Assembly: GCA_019113825.1 (NCBI GenBank)
Contig: DXGR01000027.1
Span: forward strand, 62,001 to 126,000
Direction of reading: 5' to 3'
DNA length: 64,000 nucleotides
Source of the DNA: Candidatus Stackebrandtia excrementipullorum
Lineage (GTDB): Bacteria; Actinomycetota; Actinomycetes; Mycobacteriales; Micromonosporaceae
Shown here: piece by piece, positions 41,533 through 51,671 of the stretch
How the letters are laid out: every line of letters starts with the position of its first letter
How positions within the stretch are numbered: position 1 is the first letter of the stretch
Program-made: the position numbers and the translations under genes
The notes under the pieces: generated by a model
The model's input: only the letters and a program-made list of their open reading frames with translations
Database searches by the model: none
Told to the model about the DNA's origin: nothing

Positions 41533-41820
41533 TCACCAGTTACCACTTGCGCCTCCCTTGACTCCGGCCCGGGGTGCGGACTCCGAACTCTCAATCGCCT
41601 TCGACGCTTCCGCATCGATGTGGCGAACGTAGTCGGCGGCGCCTGCCACCGTCACGTTCTCCGGACGGGCCAGAAACCACACGGGCGCGAAGTCGTAGTC
41701 ACGTCCAGGGCGGTACCGTTTGCTACCGCGACTGCTTCGTCCGTAAATCAGCGCCGTGACCAGGATGATCACCGCGAGCGTGGCACCGACCAGGATCAGC
41801 GTTGATTCAAGAACCGTCAT
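41533..41820 (-). CDS. small single-pass membrane protein (possibly CtaJ-like)
   Basis: MTVLESTLILVGATLAVIILVTALIYGRSSRGSKRYRPGRDYDFAPVWFLA; partial family recognition only. Confidence 0.45.
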   Translation of the reverse strand: MTVLESTLILVGATLAVIILVTALIYGRSSRGSKRYRPGRDYDFAPVWFLARPENVTVAGAADYVRHIDAEASKAIESSESAPRAGVKGGASGNW

Positions 41821-41996
41821 ATTCGCCTTCACCGGTTGATTGGGCTACTCATAGCCGAGGTTAGCGAATACCTCGGCCGGTCACGTGGGTGCGCCGTGAC
41901 CGGCTTACGGTATCCGAACTCACCGCCGAGTCCACGCCGGGGCCGCGTCGCAGTGAGGCGGGCCGCTTCCTCGGGACGAGAGGCATGATGGAACGC

Positions 41997-43250
41997 ATGT
42001 CAACCGACGACGCCGCCACGAAACTGGACGCCGCCGACCCTCTGGCCGCCTTCGCCGAGCGATTCCACCCGATGCACGACGATGTCATCTATCTGGACGG
42101 AAATTCGCTGGGGCGTCCGCCGCTCGACGTTCAGGCCGCCGTCGACAACCTGACACATCGGGAGTGGCCACACGACCTCATCCGCGGTTGGGATCGCTGG
42201 ATCAACCTTCCCGGTGACGTCGGAGACCTCCTGGCCCGCACGGTATTGGGCGCACGGCCGGGCGAAACGCTGGTCGCCGACTCCACGAGCGTCAACCTGT
42301 ACAAGCTCGCAGCCGCCGCTTTGGCCGCCGCACCGGCGGAACGGCGAGTCCTGGTCACCGACGACGACAACTTCCCCACCGACCGCTACATCCTCCAAGG
42401 CATCGCCGAAGCAGCCGGTGGCCGCCTCCGACTCATCCACACCGACATCGACGCGGGCGTCACGGTCGACGCCGTCGCCGACGCCGTCGGCCCCGATACG
42501 GCACTGGTCTGCCTGTCCCATGTGGCGTACCGGTCCGGTGCGCTGGCGGACATGGCGGCCGTCACCGACATCGTGCAACGCGCCGGCGCGTTGATGTTGT
42601 GGGATCTGTGCCATTCGGTGGGGGTGGTCGACGTCGACCTGACCGGGTGCAACGTCGACCTGGCCGTGGGCTGCAGTTACAAGTACCTCAACGCCGGCCC
42701 CGGAGCTCCGGCGTTCCTTTACGTGCGCAGCGACCTGCAGGAACGACTGCGCCAACCCATCTGGGGTTGGTTCTCGCAGACCGACCAGTTCGCCATGGAC
42801 GCGGAGTACCGTCCACAGGCCGGTATCGGGCGTTTCGCGGTCGGTACTCCACCCGTCATGGGTCTGGTCGCCGTCGAAGCGGCAGTTCGATTGATCGGCG
42901 AAGCCGGTATCGATGCCATCCGCGACAAGTCACGGCTCATGGTCCACCACGCAACGCGGCTGGCAGAACGACACCTGGTGCCACTGGGGTTCGAGCTCGC
43001 CTCGCCGCTGGACCCACAGCGGCGAGGCGGCCATCTGACTCTGCGACACGAACGTGCCTGGCAGATAAGCCAGGCGATGCGTGACGCCGCCGTCATCCCC
43101 GACTATCGGGAACCTCAACGAATACGCCTGGGCTTTGCTCCGTTGTACAACTCCTACGCCGACATCGAAACCGCCGTCGATCGCATGGTCGACATCGTCG
43201 CGAGAGGGCGCCATCTCGACTACCCCGCCGAAGCCACCGGAGTGACGTGA
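41997..43250 (+). CDS. kynU: kynureninase
   Basis: VIYLDGNSLGRPP; VADSTSVNLYKL; LMLWDLCHSVGVVDVDLTGCNVDLAVGCSYKYLNAGPGAPAFLYV. Confidence 0.92.
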   Translation: MSTDDAATKLDAADPLAAFAERFHPMHDDVIYLDGNSLGRPPLDVQAAVDNLTHREWPHDLIRGWDRWINLPGDVGDLLARTVLGARPGETLVADSTSVNLYKLAAAALAAAPAERRVLVTDDDNFPTDRYILQGIAEAAGGRLRLIHTDIDAGVTVDAVADAVGPDTALVCLSHVAYRSGALADMAAVTDIVQRAGALMLWDLCHSVGVVDVDLTGCNVDLAVGCSYKYLNAGPGAPAFLYVRSDLQERLRQPIWGWFSQTDQFAMDAEYRPQAGIGRFAVGTPPVMGLVAVEAAVRLIGEAGIDAIRDKSRLMVHHATRLAERHLVPLGFELASPLDPQRRGGHLTLRHERAWQISQAMRDAAVIPDYREPQRIRLGFAPLYNSYADIETAVDRMVDIVARGRHLDYPAEATGVT

Positions 43251-43269
43251 TCCGTCCTGTTGACGGTTT

Positions 43270-43800
43270 TCACGCCGCCATTAACCAGACCGCCCACCGC
43301 GGGTCGGGTGTCCGGTGCCCCAGGACGCGCCACAACGGGTCCTTCGGCGCAGCGGGCGGCACCGCGAGTTTCCACCCCATCTCGGACGGCGTGCGGTCGT
43401 TTTTCTTGTGATTGCACCGTTCGCACGAGGCGACGACGTTGTCCCACGTGTGCCCGCCGCCGCGGCTACGCGGGAGCACGTGGTCGATGGTCTCGGCCGC
43501 CCCGGCGCAGTAGCCACAACGCCATCCGTCGCGGGCAAACACGGCGCGGCGAGTCACACTGATGTTTCTACGTCTGGCGACCTTGACGTAGCGGTTCAAC
43601 CGCACCACGGACGGGACCGGGATCATGCGACGTTCGCTGCGCAGAAACCCGTCCCCGGGAGTCACGGTCTCGGCCTTCTCCGACAACAGCAGGACGGCGG
43701 CGCGACGCACGGGCACGACGCACAGCGGCTCGTAGGTGGCGTTGAGGACCAACGCGCTGCCGGACACAACAGTGGTGGGGAGTGACGTTGTCGTGGTCAT
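43270..43800 (-). CDS. HNH endonuclease
   Basis: CGYCAGAAETIDHVLPRSRGGGHTWDNVVASCERCNHKKNDRTP. Confidence 0.92.
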   Translation of the reverse strand: MTTTTSLPTTVVSGSALVLNATYEPLCVVPVRRAAVLLLSEKAETVTPGDGFLRSERRMIPVPSVVRLNRYVKVARRRNISVTRRAVFARDGWRCGYCAGAAETIDHVLPRSRGGGHTWDNVVASCERCNHKKNDRTPSEMGWKLAVPPAAPKDPLWRVLGHRTPDPRWAVWLMAA

Positions 43801-44010
43801 GACACCTCCTGATCGTCACGTCACGAGTAGACCCCGGCGACGACGACGATCGAAAGACCGTCACAGCGAACGCAGGAGCCGTGGTGGGCCACACCTGCGG
43901 CCGGACCCACTTCAGTCTCCCTTATCGCAGCTCGAATCGCACGTCTCTTTGCTGTCGGATTCAGCAACCCACACGGTGGTACGCAGTGGCGATGGAGTAA
44001 GAACGTCACC

Positions 44011-45021
44011 GTGCTGGAACTATTCAACTCAACCCCTCCCACATGCGCGATCGACGACGGCTCGGCATGCCAGCTCGTCTGGAACCTCACGTCGAACACA
44101 TGGTTGGCCGAAAGCAGCGATTGGCTCATCGTGCGCCCGCTGCGGATCGTGTTGATCATCGTCGTCTGCCTGCTGATTCGCGGGGTGGTCAACAGGGCCA
44201 TCAAACGTCTCACCACGCCTCGGGAGGGGGGTAAGGCCCCGGCGATTCTCCGCCCGTTCAAAGAACGCATTCCGAATCTCATGGCCGACACCGACACTCA
44301 GGCGCTCATGGGAGACCGGCGGCGGGCTCGAGCCTCCACGATCGGCTCGGTACTGCGCAGCCTGGTCACATGGTTGATCTACGCAATCATGTTCATGCTG
44401 GTTCTCGACGAGTTCGGCGTCAACCTGGGCCCGTTGTTGGCCAGCGCCGGCGTCGTCGGTCTGGCCATCGGTTTCGGAGCGCAAGCGCTGGTGAAGGACG
44501 TGTTGTCCGGGATATTCCTGATCATGGAGGACCAGTACGGCGTGGGTGACCTAGTCGACCTGGGCGAGTCGGTGGGAACGGTCGAGGTGGTCGGACTCCG
44601 CGTCACCACGATCAGAGACCTTCAAGGGACACTGTGGTATGTCCGCAATGGCGAGATCATACGTGTCGGCAACCACAGCCAAAGCTGGGCCAATGTGGTT
44701 CTCGATGTTCCGTTGGGGCCGTCGGTCGACATCGACCAAGCCGCCCGCATCATCGGCGAAGCCGTAGACACCGTGGTCGACGATCCCGAATGGACCGACG
44801 CGATCCTCGACAGGCCCGACCTTCAGGGAGTGTCGGACATCACCATGGACGGCGCAAAATTCCGCGTTCTCGTCAAGGCCGACTCCGGCCGCCAATGGGC
44901 ACTGGGGCGCGAACTACGCGGACGAATCTCGCACGCCCTCCACGAAGCGGGTATCGCCAGGGACCTGGCCAACAACCGTGTGTATGTGCGTCGCGACTCC
45001 ATTTCCGGGGCAGGAACCTGA
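44011..45021 (+). CDS. MscS-family mechanosensitive channel
   Basis: AIGFGAQALVKDVLSGIFLIMEDQYGVGDLVDLGESVGTVEVVGLRVTTIRD. Confidence 0.92.
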   Translation: MLELFNSTPPTCAIDDGSACQLVWNLTSNTWLAESSDWLIVRPLRIVLIIVVCLLIRGVVNRAIKRLTTPREGGKAPAILRPFKERIPNLMADTDTQALMGDRRRARASTIGSVLRSLVTWLIYAIMFMLVLDEFGVNLGPLLASAGVVGLAIGFGAQALVKDVLSGIFLIMEDQYGVGDLVDLGESVGTVEVVGLRVTTIRDLQGTLWYVRNGEIIRVGNHSQSWANVVLDVPLGPSVDIDQAARIIGEAVDTVVDDPEWTDAILDRPDLQGVSDITMDGAKFRVLVKADSGRQWALGRELRGRISHALHEAGIARDLANNRVYVRRDSISGAGT

Positions 45022-45159
45022 CACGGGGAGTTATCAATCCGATTACGCAATACCAACGATTTAGCCTTCCGGTCTAGCCTTCACCTCATCCGATCGGGCA
45101 AACTGTGGGAACACACGGATGACTTCTGTGCCAAATCTCACCGGAAGGACACCCCGGCG

Positions 45160-46479
45160 GTGGCCGAGAAACCGCAGCTCCATACGGATGACGAACGCCC
45201 GGCGACCTATCGGGAGGTTTTCGCCAGCACCGAGATCCGAGCCTTGTTCGGTTCGTTCGGCTTGTCGAAGGCAAGCAGCATGCTCGCACGGGTGGCGGTG
45301 GCGTCGCTGGTATGGCACGCAACATCGTCACCCCTACTGTCGGCGGCGGCCTTCGGGATCAGTTATCTGCCGTATCTCGGACCGGCACAGTTGCTGGCGA
45401 CGTTGGCCGACCGCCTTCCCTATCGGTCCACCATGGTGTTCGCGGACCTCGTAAGAATGGTCCTTATCGGACTTGTGGCGATTCCGGGCATGCCGTTGTC
45501 GGTGATGCTCGTCCTGGTTTTCCTCTCCGCCATGGTGGAACCGGCGTACCAGGCCGCCCGCTCGGCACTGCTCCCCAAACTGGTCGCCGGCGAAGTGCTG
45601 ACGCTGGCGTTGTCCATCTACCTGACCGTGAACCAGACGGCTCAACTCACCGGTTACTTTCTCGGCGGCATCATCGCGGGGGTCAACCCGAGACTGGCCC
45701 TCCTGATCAACGCGGCCGCGTTCGCAGTGTCCGCGGTCGCCCTCGTGCTGTTCGTCAAACCTCGCCCGGCCGACTCCGACCGCAGCAGGCGAAAAAACCT
45801 GCTGCGTGAGACCGGCGAAGGCTTCACGATGGTCTTCGGCAACCAGGTCCTTCGCATCATCGCGCTGGTGGTTTTCACCACCGTCGTCTTCACGATCATT
45901 CCCGAGGGCGTCGCGGTGCCGTGGACGAACGAGCTGGGCGGCGGACCGCTGCTGTTGGCGCTGATCATGGCCGCGGCGCCGGTGGCCGCCATCACGTCGA
46001 CGATCGTGTTCACCCGCATTCTCAAACCCGCTCTACGGCAGAAGCTCATTCGCCCTCTCGTGTTGCTGGCGCCGTTGTCGTTGGTGGCAACCCTGTTCGA
46101 CCCCTCGGGGCCGTGGATCGTCGTCATCGCGTTCGTCGGGAACCTGTCGCTGGCGTCTCTTACTCCCCTGAACGCCACATTCGTACAGGCCGTACCGGAC
46201 GGCTACCGGGCGCGGACGTTCAGCGTCATGCAAAGCGGCATGGCTCTCCTGCAGGGTGGCGCCATCATCGCCGCCGGTGCGCTCGCTCAGACATCGTTGA
46301 CCGTGTCACAGAGCGTGGGTCTGTGGGGGCTGGGAGGTACGGTAACGGTTCTCATACTGTTGTGGCGATGGCCATCCAGCCGGGCGTTCGACGACGCCGT
46401 CGGGCGGGACCCGAGCGAGACGACCGTTTCGACCCAGAGCAAAGTCTCGCCAGGGAACCCCGAAACGTCGTCTAGCTGA
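45160..46479 (+). CDS. MFS transporter
   Basis: 439 aa, ~12 TM segments, [34 protein letters not shown]. Confidence 0.85.
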   Translation: MAEKPQLHTDDERPATYREVFASTEIRALFGSFGLSKASSMLARVAVASLVWHATSSPLLSAAAFGISYLPYLGPAQLLATLADRLPYRSTMVFADLVRMVLIGLVAIPGMPLSVMLVLVFLSAMVEPAYQAARSALLPKLVAGEVLTLALSIYLTVNQTAQLTGYFLGGIIAGVNPRLALLINAAAFAVSAVALVLFVKPRPADSDRSRRKNLLRETGEGFTMVFGNQVLRIIALVVFTTVVFTIIPEGVAVPWTNELGGGPLLLALIMAAAPVAAITSTIVFTRILKPALRQKLIRPLVLLAPLSLVATLFDPSGPWIVVIAFVGNLSLASLTPLNATFVQAVPDGYRARTFSVMQSGMALLQGGAIIAAGALAQTSLTVSQSVGLWGLGGTVTVLILLWRWPSSRAFDDAVGRDPSETTVSTQSKVSPGNPETSSS

Positions 46480-46537
46480 CTGTGATGCCAGCCGCGTTAC
46501 CTTTCACATCGCTGGGAGACCTTGGCACCATATGAAT

Positions 46538-47002
46538 ATGTCCGCAGACAGTGTCCAGCCCGAAACCGGTTCCTCCACCGACCAGCCGGCGGTGATGGCG
46601 CCGCGCACCGCGGCGGCCACGACCCCGCCGGACAACTTCTTCGAGGCGGTGGGCGGGACCGAAACGTTCAAACGCCTCGTCGACGTCTTCTACGAAGGTG
46701 TTGCCGACGACCCCCTGCTCCGGCCCATGTATCCCGAGGAGGACCTGGGGCCCGCCGCCGACCGGCTGCGAATGTTCCTGGAACAGTATTGGGGCGGCCC
46801 TCACACCTACTCCGAGCAACGAGGCCACCCACGGCTGCGTATGCGGCATGCACCGTTTCGCATCGGGATCGCCGAGCGGGACGCGTGGCTGCGTCACATG
46901 CGTGCCGGGGTGGACGCGCTGGAGTTGCCGGCCGACCTCGACAAGACGTTGTGGGATTATCTGGAGCGCGCCGCGCACTTCCTTATCAACAGCCCCGATT
47001 AA
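46538..47002 (+). CDS. truncated hemoglobin (group II-like)
   Basis: [78 protein letters not shown]. Confidence 0.92.
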   Translation: MSADSVQPETGSSTDQPAVMAPRTAAATTPPDNFFEAVGGTETFKRLVDVFYEGVADDPLLRPMYPEEDLGPAADRLRMFLEQYWGGPHTYSEQRGHPRLRMRHAPFRIGIAERDAWLRHMRAGVDALELPADLDKTLWDYLERAAHFLINSPD

Positions 47003-47063
47003 GCTTCGGTCGGCACACCGTGCAGTCCGGTCCCGTTGCGCTTCTGCCTTAGAATTTCCGGCC

Positions 47064-48527
47064 ATGACCTCTCGATGGCGTGTTCTGGCCGTTGTCCTCG
47101 CTGTCTTGGCACCGGCGTTGACCGCCTGCGGCGGCAGCACTTCTCCGGCGCCACCATCCCCATCGGACTCTGCGGACCACGGGGCGGCTCCACCGGACTT
47201 GAGCCTGGGCGAAAGCGAACCGGTCGCCGACCCGTTCTACCCCGAGTTCGGGAACCCCGACATCGACGTACTGCACTACGGGCTCGACCTGTCGTACGAG
47301 CCGCGCACCCGAACGTTGCGCGGCTCGGCGACCTTGACGATCCGCCCTGTGGTCGACGGCTCCGAACTGGCGTTGGACTTCGCCCAACCGATGGACGTCT
47401 CCACGGTCACAGTGGATGGCGTGGTGGCCCCCCACGATCACCAACAATACGATCTGATGATCGAAACAGCGGTGGAGAGCGGCGCCGAGGTAACCGTGAC
47501 GATCGAATACTCCGGTGTGCCACAACGTGTTCCGGCCCCCTCCGAACGGGGCGACATGTCCATGGGTATCGGCGCGACAACCGACCCCGACACGGGTGCG
47601 CTGTGGTCGTTTCAGGAACCTTACGGCGCGTTGACCTGGTACCCGGTCAACGATCACCCGTCGGACGAGGCGTTGTACGACATCACGCTGACGGTCCCGG
47701 ACGGGTACTCCGGAGTGGCCTCCGGGAGCTTCGTCGGTCAGGACGGCAACACGTTCCTGTGGACCTCGAAGGATCCGGTCGCCAGTTACCTGACCACGAT
47801 CGCCGTGGACCAGTACGAGCTGACGGAGCTGACCGGCCCCAACGACCTACCGATCACATTGTGGACTCTTCCGGGGTATGCCGATTTCATGCCCGTGTTG
47901 GAACAGATGCCCGAAATGATCGAATGGCTTGAGCAACGATACGGGCCCTACCCGTTCGATTCGGCCGGTGTGGTGTTGGTCGGTGGGGAATCGGCGATGG
48001 AGACGCAGGAGATCATCACGTTCTCCGGCGACTTCATCAACACCCCCGGGCTGGGGCCCGACTATGTCGCAGGCGTGCTGGTGCACGAACTGGCGCACCA
48101 GTGGTTCGGTAACGCCGTGACGTTGCAGGACTGGTCGCACCTGTGGCTCAACGAGGGTGCCGCCACCTATATCGAGCAGATGTGGAACATCGACCGGGGG
48201 TTCGCCGAGGAAGAGGACGTTGTCAACGGGTGGACGCTGGACGACGGCTTTCTCCGCGCCGATTACGGTCCGCCGGGTGCGGCCGACCCGGAGGCATTCG
48301 CCGCGTCCAACTCCTACGTCTGCCCGGCGTTGATGTTGTATCACCTTCGGGAGCGACTTGGCGGCGCCGAAGCCGTGGACGAGATGTTGGCCGCCTGGGT
48401 GGAGGCGTTCAACAATCAGTCGGCCACGCGTGACGACTTCGTCGAGTTCGTCAATCAACACACAGGTGAGGATCTGACCTCTTTCATCGACGAATGGCTC
48501 GATTCACCACACACCCCACAGAGGTGA
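47064..48527 (+). CDS. secreted lipoprotein M1-family metallopeptidase
   Basis: Lipobox LTAC; VLVHELAHQWFGNAVTLQDWSHLWLNEGAATYIEQMW (HExxH-18-E). Confidence 0.93.
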   Translation: MTSRWRVLAVVLAVLAPALTACGGSTSPAPPSPSDSADHGAAPPDLSLGESEPVADPFYPEFGNPDIDVLHYGLDLSYEPRTRTLRGSATLTIRPVVDGSELALDFAQPMDVSTVTVDGVVAPHDHQQYDLMIETAVESGAEVTVTIEYSGVPQRVPAPSERGDMSMGIGATTDPDTGALWSFQEPYGALTWYPVNDHPSDEALYDITLTVPDGYSGVASGSFVGQDGNTFLWTSKDPVASYLTTIAVDQYELTELTGPNDLPITLWTLPGYADFMPVLEQMPEMIEWLEQRYGPYPFDSAGVVLVGGESAMETQEIITFSGDFINTPGLGPDYVAGVLVHELAHQWFGNAVTLQDWSHLWLNEGAATYIEQMWNIDRGFAEEEDVVNGWTLDDGFLRADYGPPGAADPEAFAASNSYVCPALMLYHLRERLGGAEAVDEMLAAWVEAFNNQSATRDDFVEFVNQHTGEDLTSFIDEWLDSPHTPQR

Positions 48528-48540
48528 TACCCGACAACGG

Positions 48541-48579
48541 GGAATGCCGTGACCTGCTTTCGCGTGGTCACGGCATTCC
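48541..48579. terminator. hairpin between convergent genes
   Basis: GGAATGCCGTGACC / GGTCACGGCATTCC, perfect 14-bp stem, 11-nt loop. Confidence 0.65.
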
Positions 48580-48611
48580 GTTCGGGGGGATGTTCAAGTT
48601 TTCGGACGCGG

Positions 48612-49262
48612 TTAGAAGACCGCGCCTTCGTCGTGCAGCCAATCCACGTACGCGCCGGATACGGCGGCGGCGCAGTCGATGAGTTCGTCGAGCAGGGCGT
48701 CGGTGATCCCCGGGCGCAACGGGATCTGGGTTTCGCCGTACAACGGCAACCGACCCGATTCCGTGGGCTCACCGACATAGGCCTTCAGGAAGCGCCGCGT
48801 ACGGTTCCACTCATTGGCCGCCCGCAGCCCCTGGTCCTCCCATTCGGGAGGCAACGTCGCGTAAGCACGGGCACGCAGCACGAGAATTTCGCCGCCGGGG
48901 CCCTCACGACGGATCTGAACGACGTGGCGTTCCCACATGGCCAACAGCGCTCCGGCCTCGTCGACCAGATAACGCACCGACAACCGCCGGAGTGCGGCGA
49001 TGAGGCGTTCGTCGGTGAGCTCGGAAACCTCGGTCGCGTGCCGTTCGGCGTCGATGAGGTCGTCCAGGTCGCTGAAGAACTCGGGGTCGAGTTCGACAAG
49101 ATCCTGTTTGATGATGTCCCACCGTTCAATGCCGTCATCGGCCGTCGCATCGGCAGCCGGACGCGGCGACGGAATGGGCGCGTTCTGCGCTGGACGCGGT
49201 GCGTCGAGTTCCGACGCCTGTCGGTCGACGGCTCGGGGGCTACGTTTCCACCACCAGGCCAT
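48612..49262 (-). CDS. hypothetical protein
   Basis: MAWWWKRSPRAVDRQ...; coding-like composition, no recognised domain. Confidence 0.6.
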   Translation of the reverse strand: MAWWWKRSPRAVDRQASELDAPRPAQNAPIPSPRPAADATADDGIERWDIIKQDLVELDPEFFSDLDDLIDAERHATEVSELTDERLIAALRRLSVRYLVDEAGALLAMWERHVVQIRREGPGGEILVLRARAYATLPPEWEDQGLRAANEWNRTRRFLKAYVGEPTESGRLPLYGETQIPLRPGITDALLDELIDCAAAVSGAYVDWLHDEGAVF

Positions 49263-49613
49263 AAGGGGATCCTCCCGTTGATCCGGTACCGCCCCACCTA
49301 CAAAACGTATTTCCAACGGCGGATACCACGGCTTCAGTCATCACGTGACGCCGAACCTACTCGCTGAAACCGGTTGCGCACCAGGGCCAACGGCCTACAT
49401 CACTACGGATGGCCGCTGATATCAACCGATCAGCCGATCCCCCCGGACCGACGGGCGATACGGCTCGATCTGCCCGGTGGATACCACCGACGGTATTGGC
49501 CACATTGTTTTCGACACCGTCGACCGAAAGTCCGATGTCGACGAGACGTCGGCGGTTTCGGCCCCGTCGACGGAACCGTCGGTGGCGGCCCGTCGGCGGT
49601 CGGTACCGCGGTG

Positions 49614-49904
49614 TCAGGACGGGAACGTGAGCCCGAAAAACGTGGAAGCCGCGATCAACGTCGCCACGGCGGCAACCGCGAACAGGGCCTTCGCTCCCTG
49701 CGACGAGTGCAGGACTGCACCCACAACCGCGACGACCGCGCACACCATCGCCACGAATGCGACGGGCCGCACCGTCGCCTCCCAACCGCCCGCGGCCGTC
49801 AACGCTCCTGCCGTCGCAGCACACAACACACCGATAACCGTGACCCACACCGCCACGTTCAAAAAACCGGCCCGCGCCGCGGACACGTCCACACCGTCAA
49901 CCAT
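49614..49904 (-). CDS. small polytopic membrane protein at the distal end of the RiPP operon
   Basis: 96 aa with about three hydrophobic segments, immediately downstream of the ABC permease. Confidence 0.55.
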   Translation of the reverse strand: MVDGVDVSAARAGFLNVAVWVTVIGVLCAATAGALTAAGGWEATVRPVAFVAMVCAVVAVVGAVLHSSQGAKALFAVAAVATLIAASTFFGLTFPS

Positions 49905-49908
49905 TTCG

Positions 49909-50736
49909 TCACCTCACATCTCGTCGTTGAAACACGATCACCGACACGACCGCGCCGACGACCGCCCACAGGATCAGGATCGCGACGGCGGCCGGCACGC
50001 CGAGGTCGGGAGCAGGCACCGGCCCCGCGGCGGACGAACCCACGGCTTCCGCCAGGACCGCCGACGAGCCGCTGAGCAAAACCGCCCGGACTGGTTCGAG
50101 CACCGTCGCCACACCCGCCAGGCCGTGAACGACCTGCTCGGCGACGAGCGCCCACAGCAAACCGATCGCGATGGTTCCCGCCAACGATCGGGTGATGACG
50201 GCGATGGCCAGGCCGAACAGCGCCCACGCCACGCCGATCAGCCACGCGGCCCCCAGCCCGGTCACAAGATCGAGCGGCGACGGGAAGCTCCAGGCGCTGC
50301 CTTCGATGAGGTAAACGGTGAGACCCGACACGAACGCCACGACAAACGTGATCACCATGAGCACGCCGATCAACAGCGTCAACGCGGCGAGTTTGCCGCC
50401 CATCAGCCTTCCCCGTTCGGGGAACCTGCTGAGCACGGTCCGCAGCATGCCCGAGCGTTCGTCCCCGGCACCGATGAGGGCTCCCAGGATGATCATCACC
50501 GGGCCTCCGTACATGGGGAGCGACCCGACCACGGCCCCCGCGACAGCCGCCGGTGCCAGGCTGTCCTTGACGGCTTGGACCTGCTCGGGAGTCATGTCGG
50601 GGACCGTCAACGAGACCACGTAGTTGGCGAGGTAGGCGAACAACACGATCTGGAGAAGCCACACCCCACCGACAGCGGAAAAGGACCCTCGATGACGGAT
50701 TCCGTACAATTCGGCACTCAATGCCCTACCCATCAC
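49909..50736 (-). CDS. ABC-2 type permease (RiPP export/immunity candidate)
   Basis: 275 aa, polytopic; start overlaps the ATPase stop. Confidence 0.8.
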   Translation of the reverse strand: MMGRALSAELYGIRHRGSFSAVGGVWLLQIVLFAYLANYVVSLTVPDMTPEQVQAVKDSLAPAAVAGAVVGSLPMYGGPVMIILGALIGAGDERSGMLRTVLSRFPERGRLMGGKLAALTLLIGVLMVITFVVAFVSGLTVYLIEGSAWSFPSPLDLVTGLGAAWLIGVAWALFGLAIAVITRSLAGTIAIGLLWALVAEQVVHGLAGVATVLEPVRAVLLSGSSAVLAEAVGSSAAGPVPAPDLGVPAAVAILILWAVVGAVVSVIVFQRRDVR

Positions 50737-51671
50737 GGCCGCCCTTCGCTCACTGTGTCGCCGGTCATCTCAAGAAATACGTCTTCGAGGCTGCGTTCAT
50801 TGGGTCTTATGCCTCGCACCGTGATGCCCGCGGACACCAACGCCGCCGTCACCGCGCCGGCCGCCTCCTCGGGTGCGGATACCAGCAGGGCGTCGGCGCC
50901 GTGTTCACGAACGTCGTCGACCGTGTCCATCTCACGGATGATCACAGCGGCTTTGGCGACGTCGTCGCACGTCACCAACAGGGCCGGTCGTGCGCCGTAC
51001 CGGGCTTCGATCTCGCCGGTGGTACCGACCGCGATGAGTCGTCCATGATGGATAACGCCTACGCGGTCGCACACCTGGGCGATTTCACCCAGCAGGTGGC
51101 TCGAGAGCATGACGGTGCAGCCACGCGCGGCCTGTTCCCGAATCAGATCGCGCATCGCCGCCATACCGGACGGGTCGAGCCCGTTGGTGGGTTCGTCGAG
51201 AAGCAACAACTTCGGATTGCCCATGAGCGCCGACGCCAAGGCCAACCGTTGCTTCATCCCCAGCGAGTATGTGCGGAACCTGTCGTCGGCTCGACTCGTC
51301 AAGTCGACCGTTTCCAAGCTCGCATCGACGTCGGCCGCGGTCAGACCCGTGTACCGGGCCAGAAGAGTCAGATTCTGTCGGCCGGTCATCCGTGGGTGAA
51401 ACGCCGCTCGCTCAATCGTCGTACCGACGTTTCGCAACACGTCGTTGGTCAGGGAGGAGGAACCGAGAACGCTCAACCTCCCCGAGGTGGGCCGCGCCAA
51501 ACCCACGAGCATGCGCATAAAGGTCGTCTTTCCCGCGCCGTTGAGACCCACGAACCCGTACACTTCACCGCGGCGAACCTCAAGGCTCACGTCGTCGACC
51601 GCGGTTGTCGCGCCGAAGCGTTTTGTCAGTCCCGTGGTCTCGACTACCGAAACAGCGGTTTCTTCGATCAT
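50733..51671 (-). CDS. ABC transporter ATP-binding protein (RiPP export/immunity candidate)
   Basis: GLNGAGKTT, YSLGMKQRLALASALMGNPKLLLLDEPTNGLDPSG. Confidence 0.9.
   Translation of the reverse strand: MIEETAVSVVETTGLTKRFGATTAVDDVSLEVRRGEVYGFVGLNGAGKTTFMRMLVGLARPTSGRLSVLGSSSLTNDVLRNVGTTIERAAFHPRMTGRQNLTLLARYTGLTAADVDASLETVDLTSRADDRFRTYSLGMKQRLALASALMGNPKLLLLDEPTNGLDPSGMAAMRDLIREQAARGCTVMLSSHLLGEIAQVCDRVGVIHHGRLIAVGTTGEIEARYGARPALLVTCDDVAKAAVIIREMDTVDDVREHGADALLVSAPEEAAGAVTAALVSAGITVRGIRPNERSLEDVFLEMTGDTVSEGRP

Noticed and set aside
49477-51048. 523-aa plus-strand ORF
   Set aside because: Antisense to the ABC permease and part of the ATPase gene; His/Arg/Asp-rich shadow composition.
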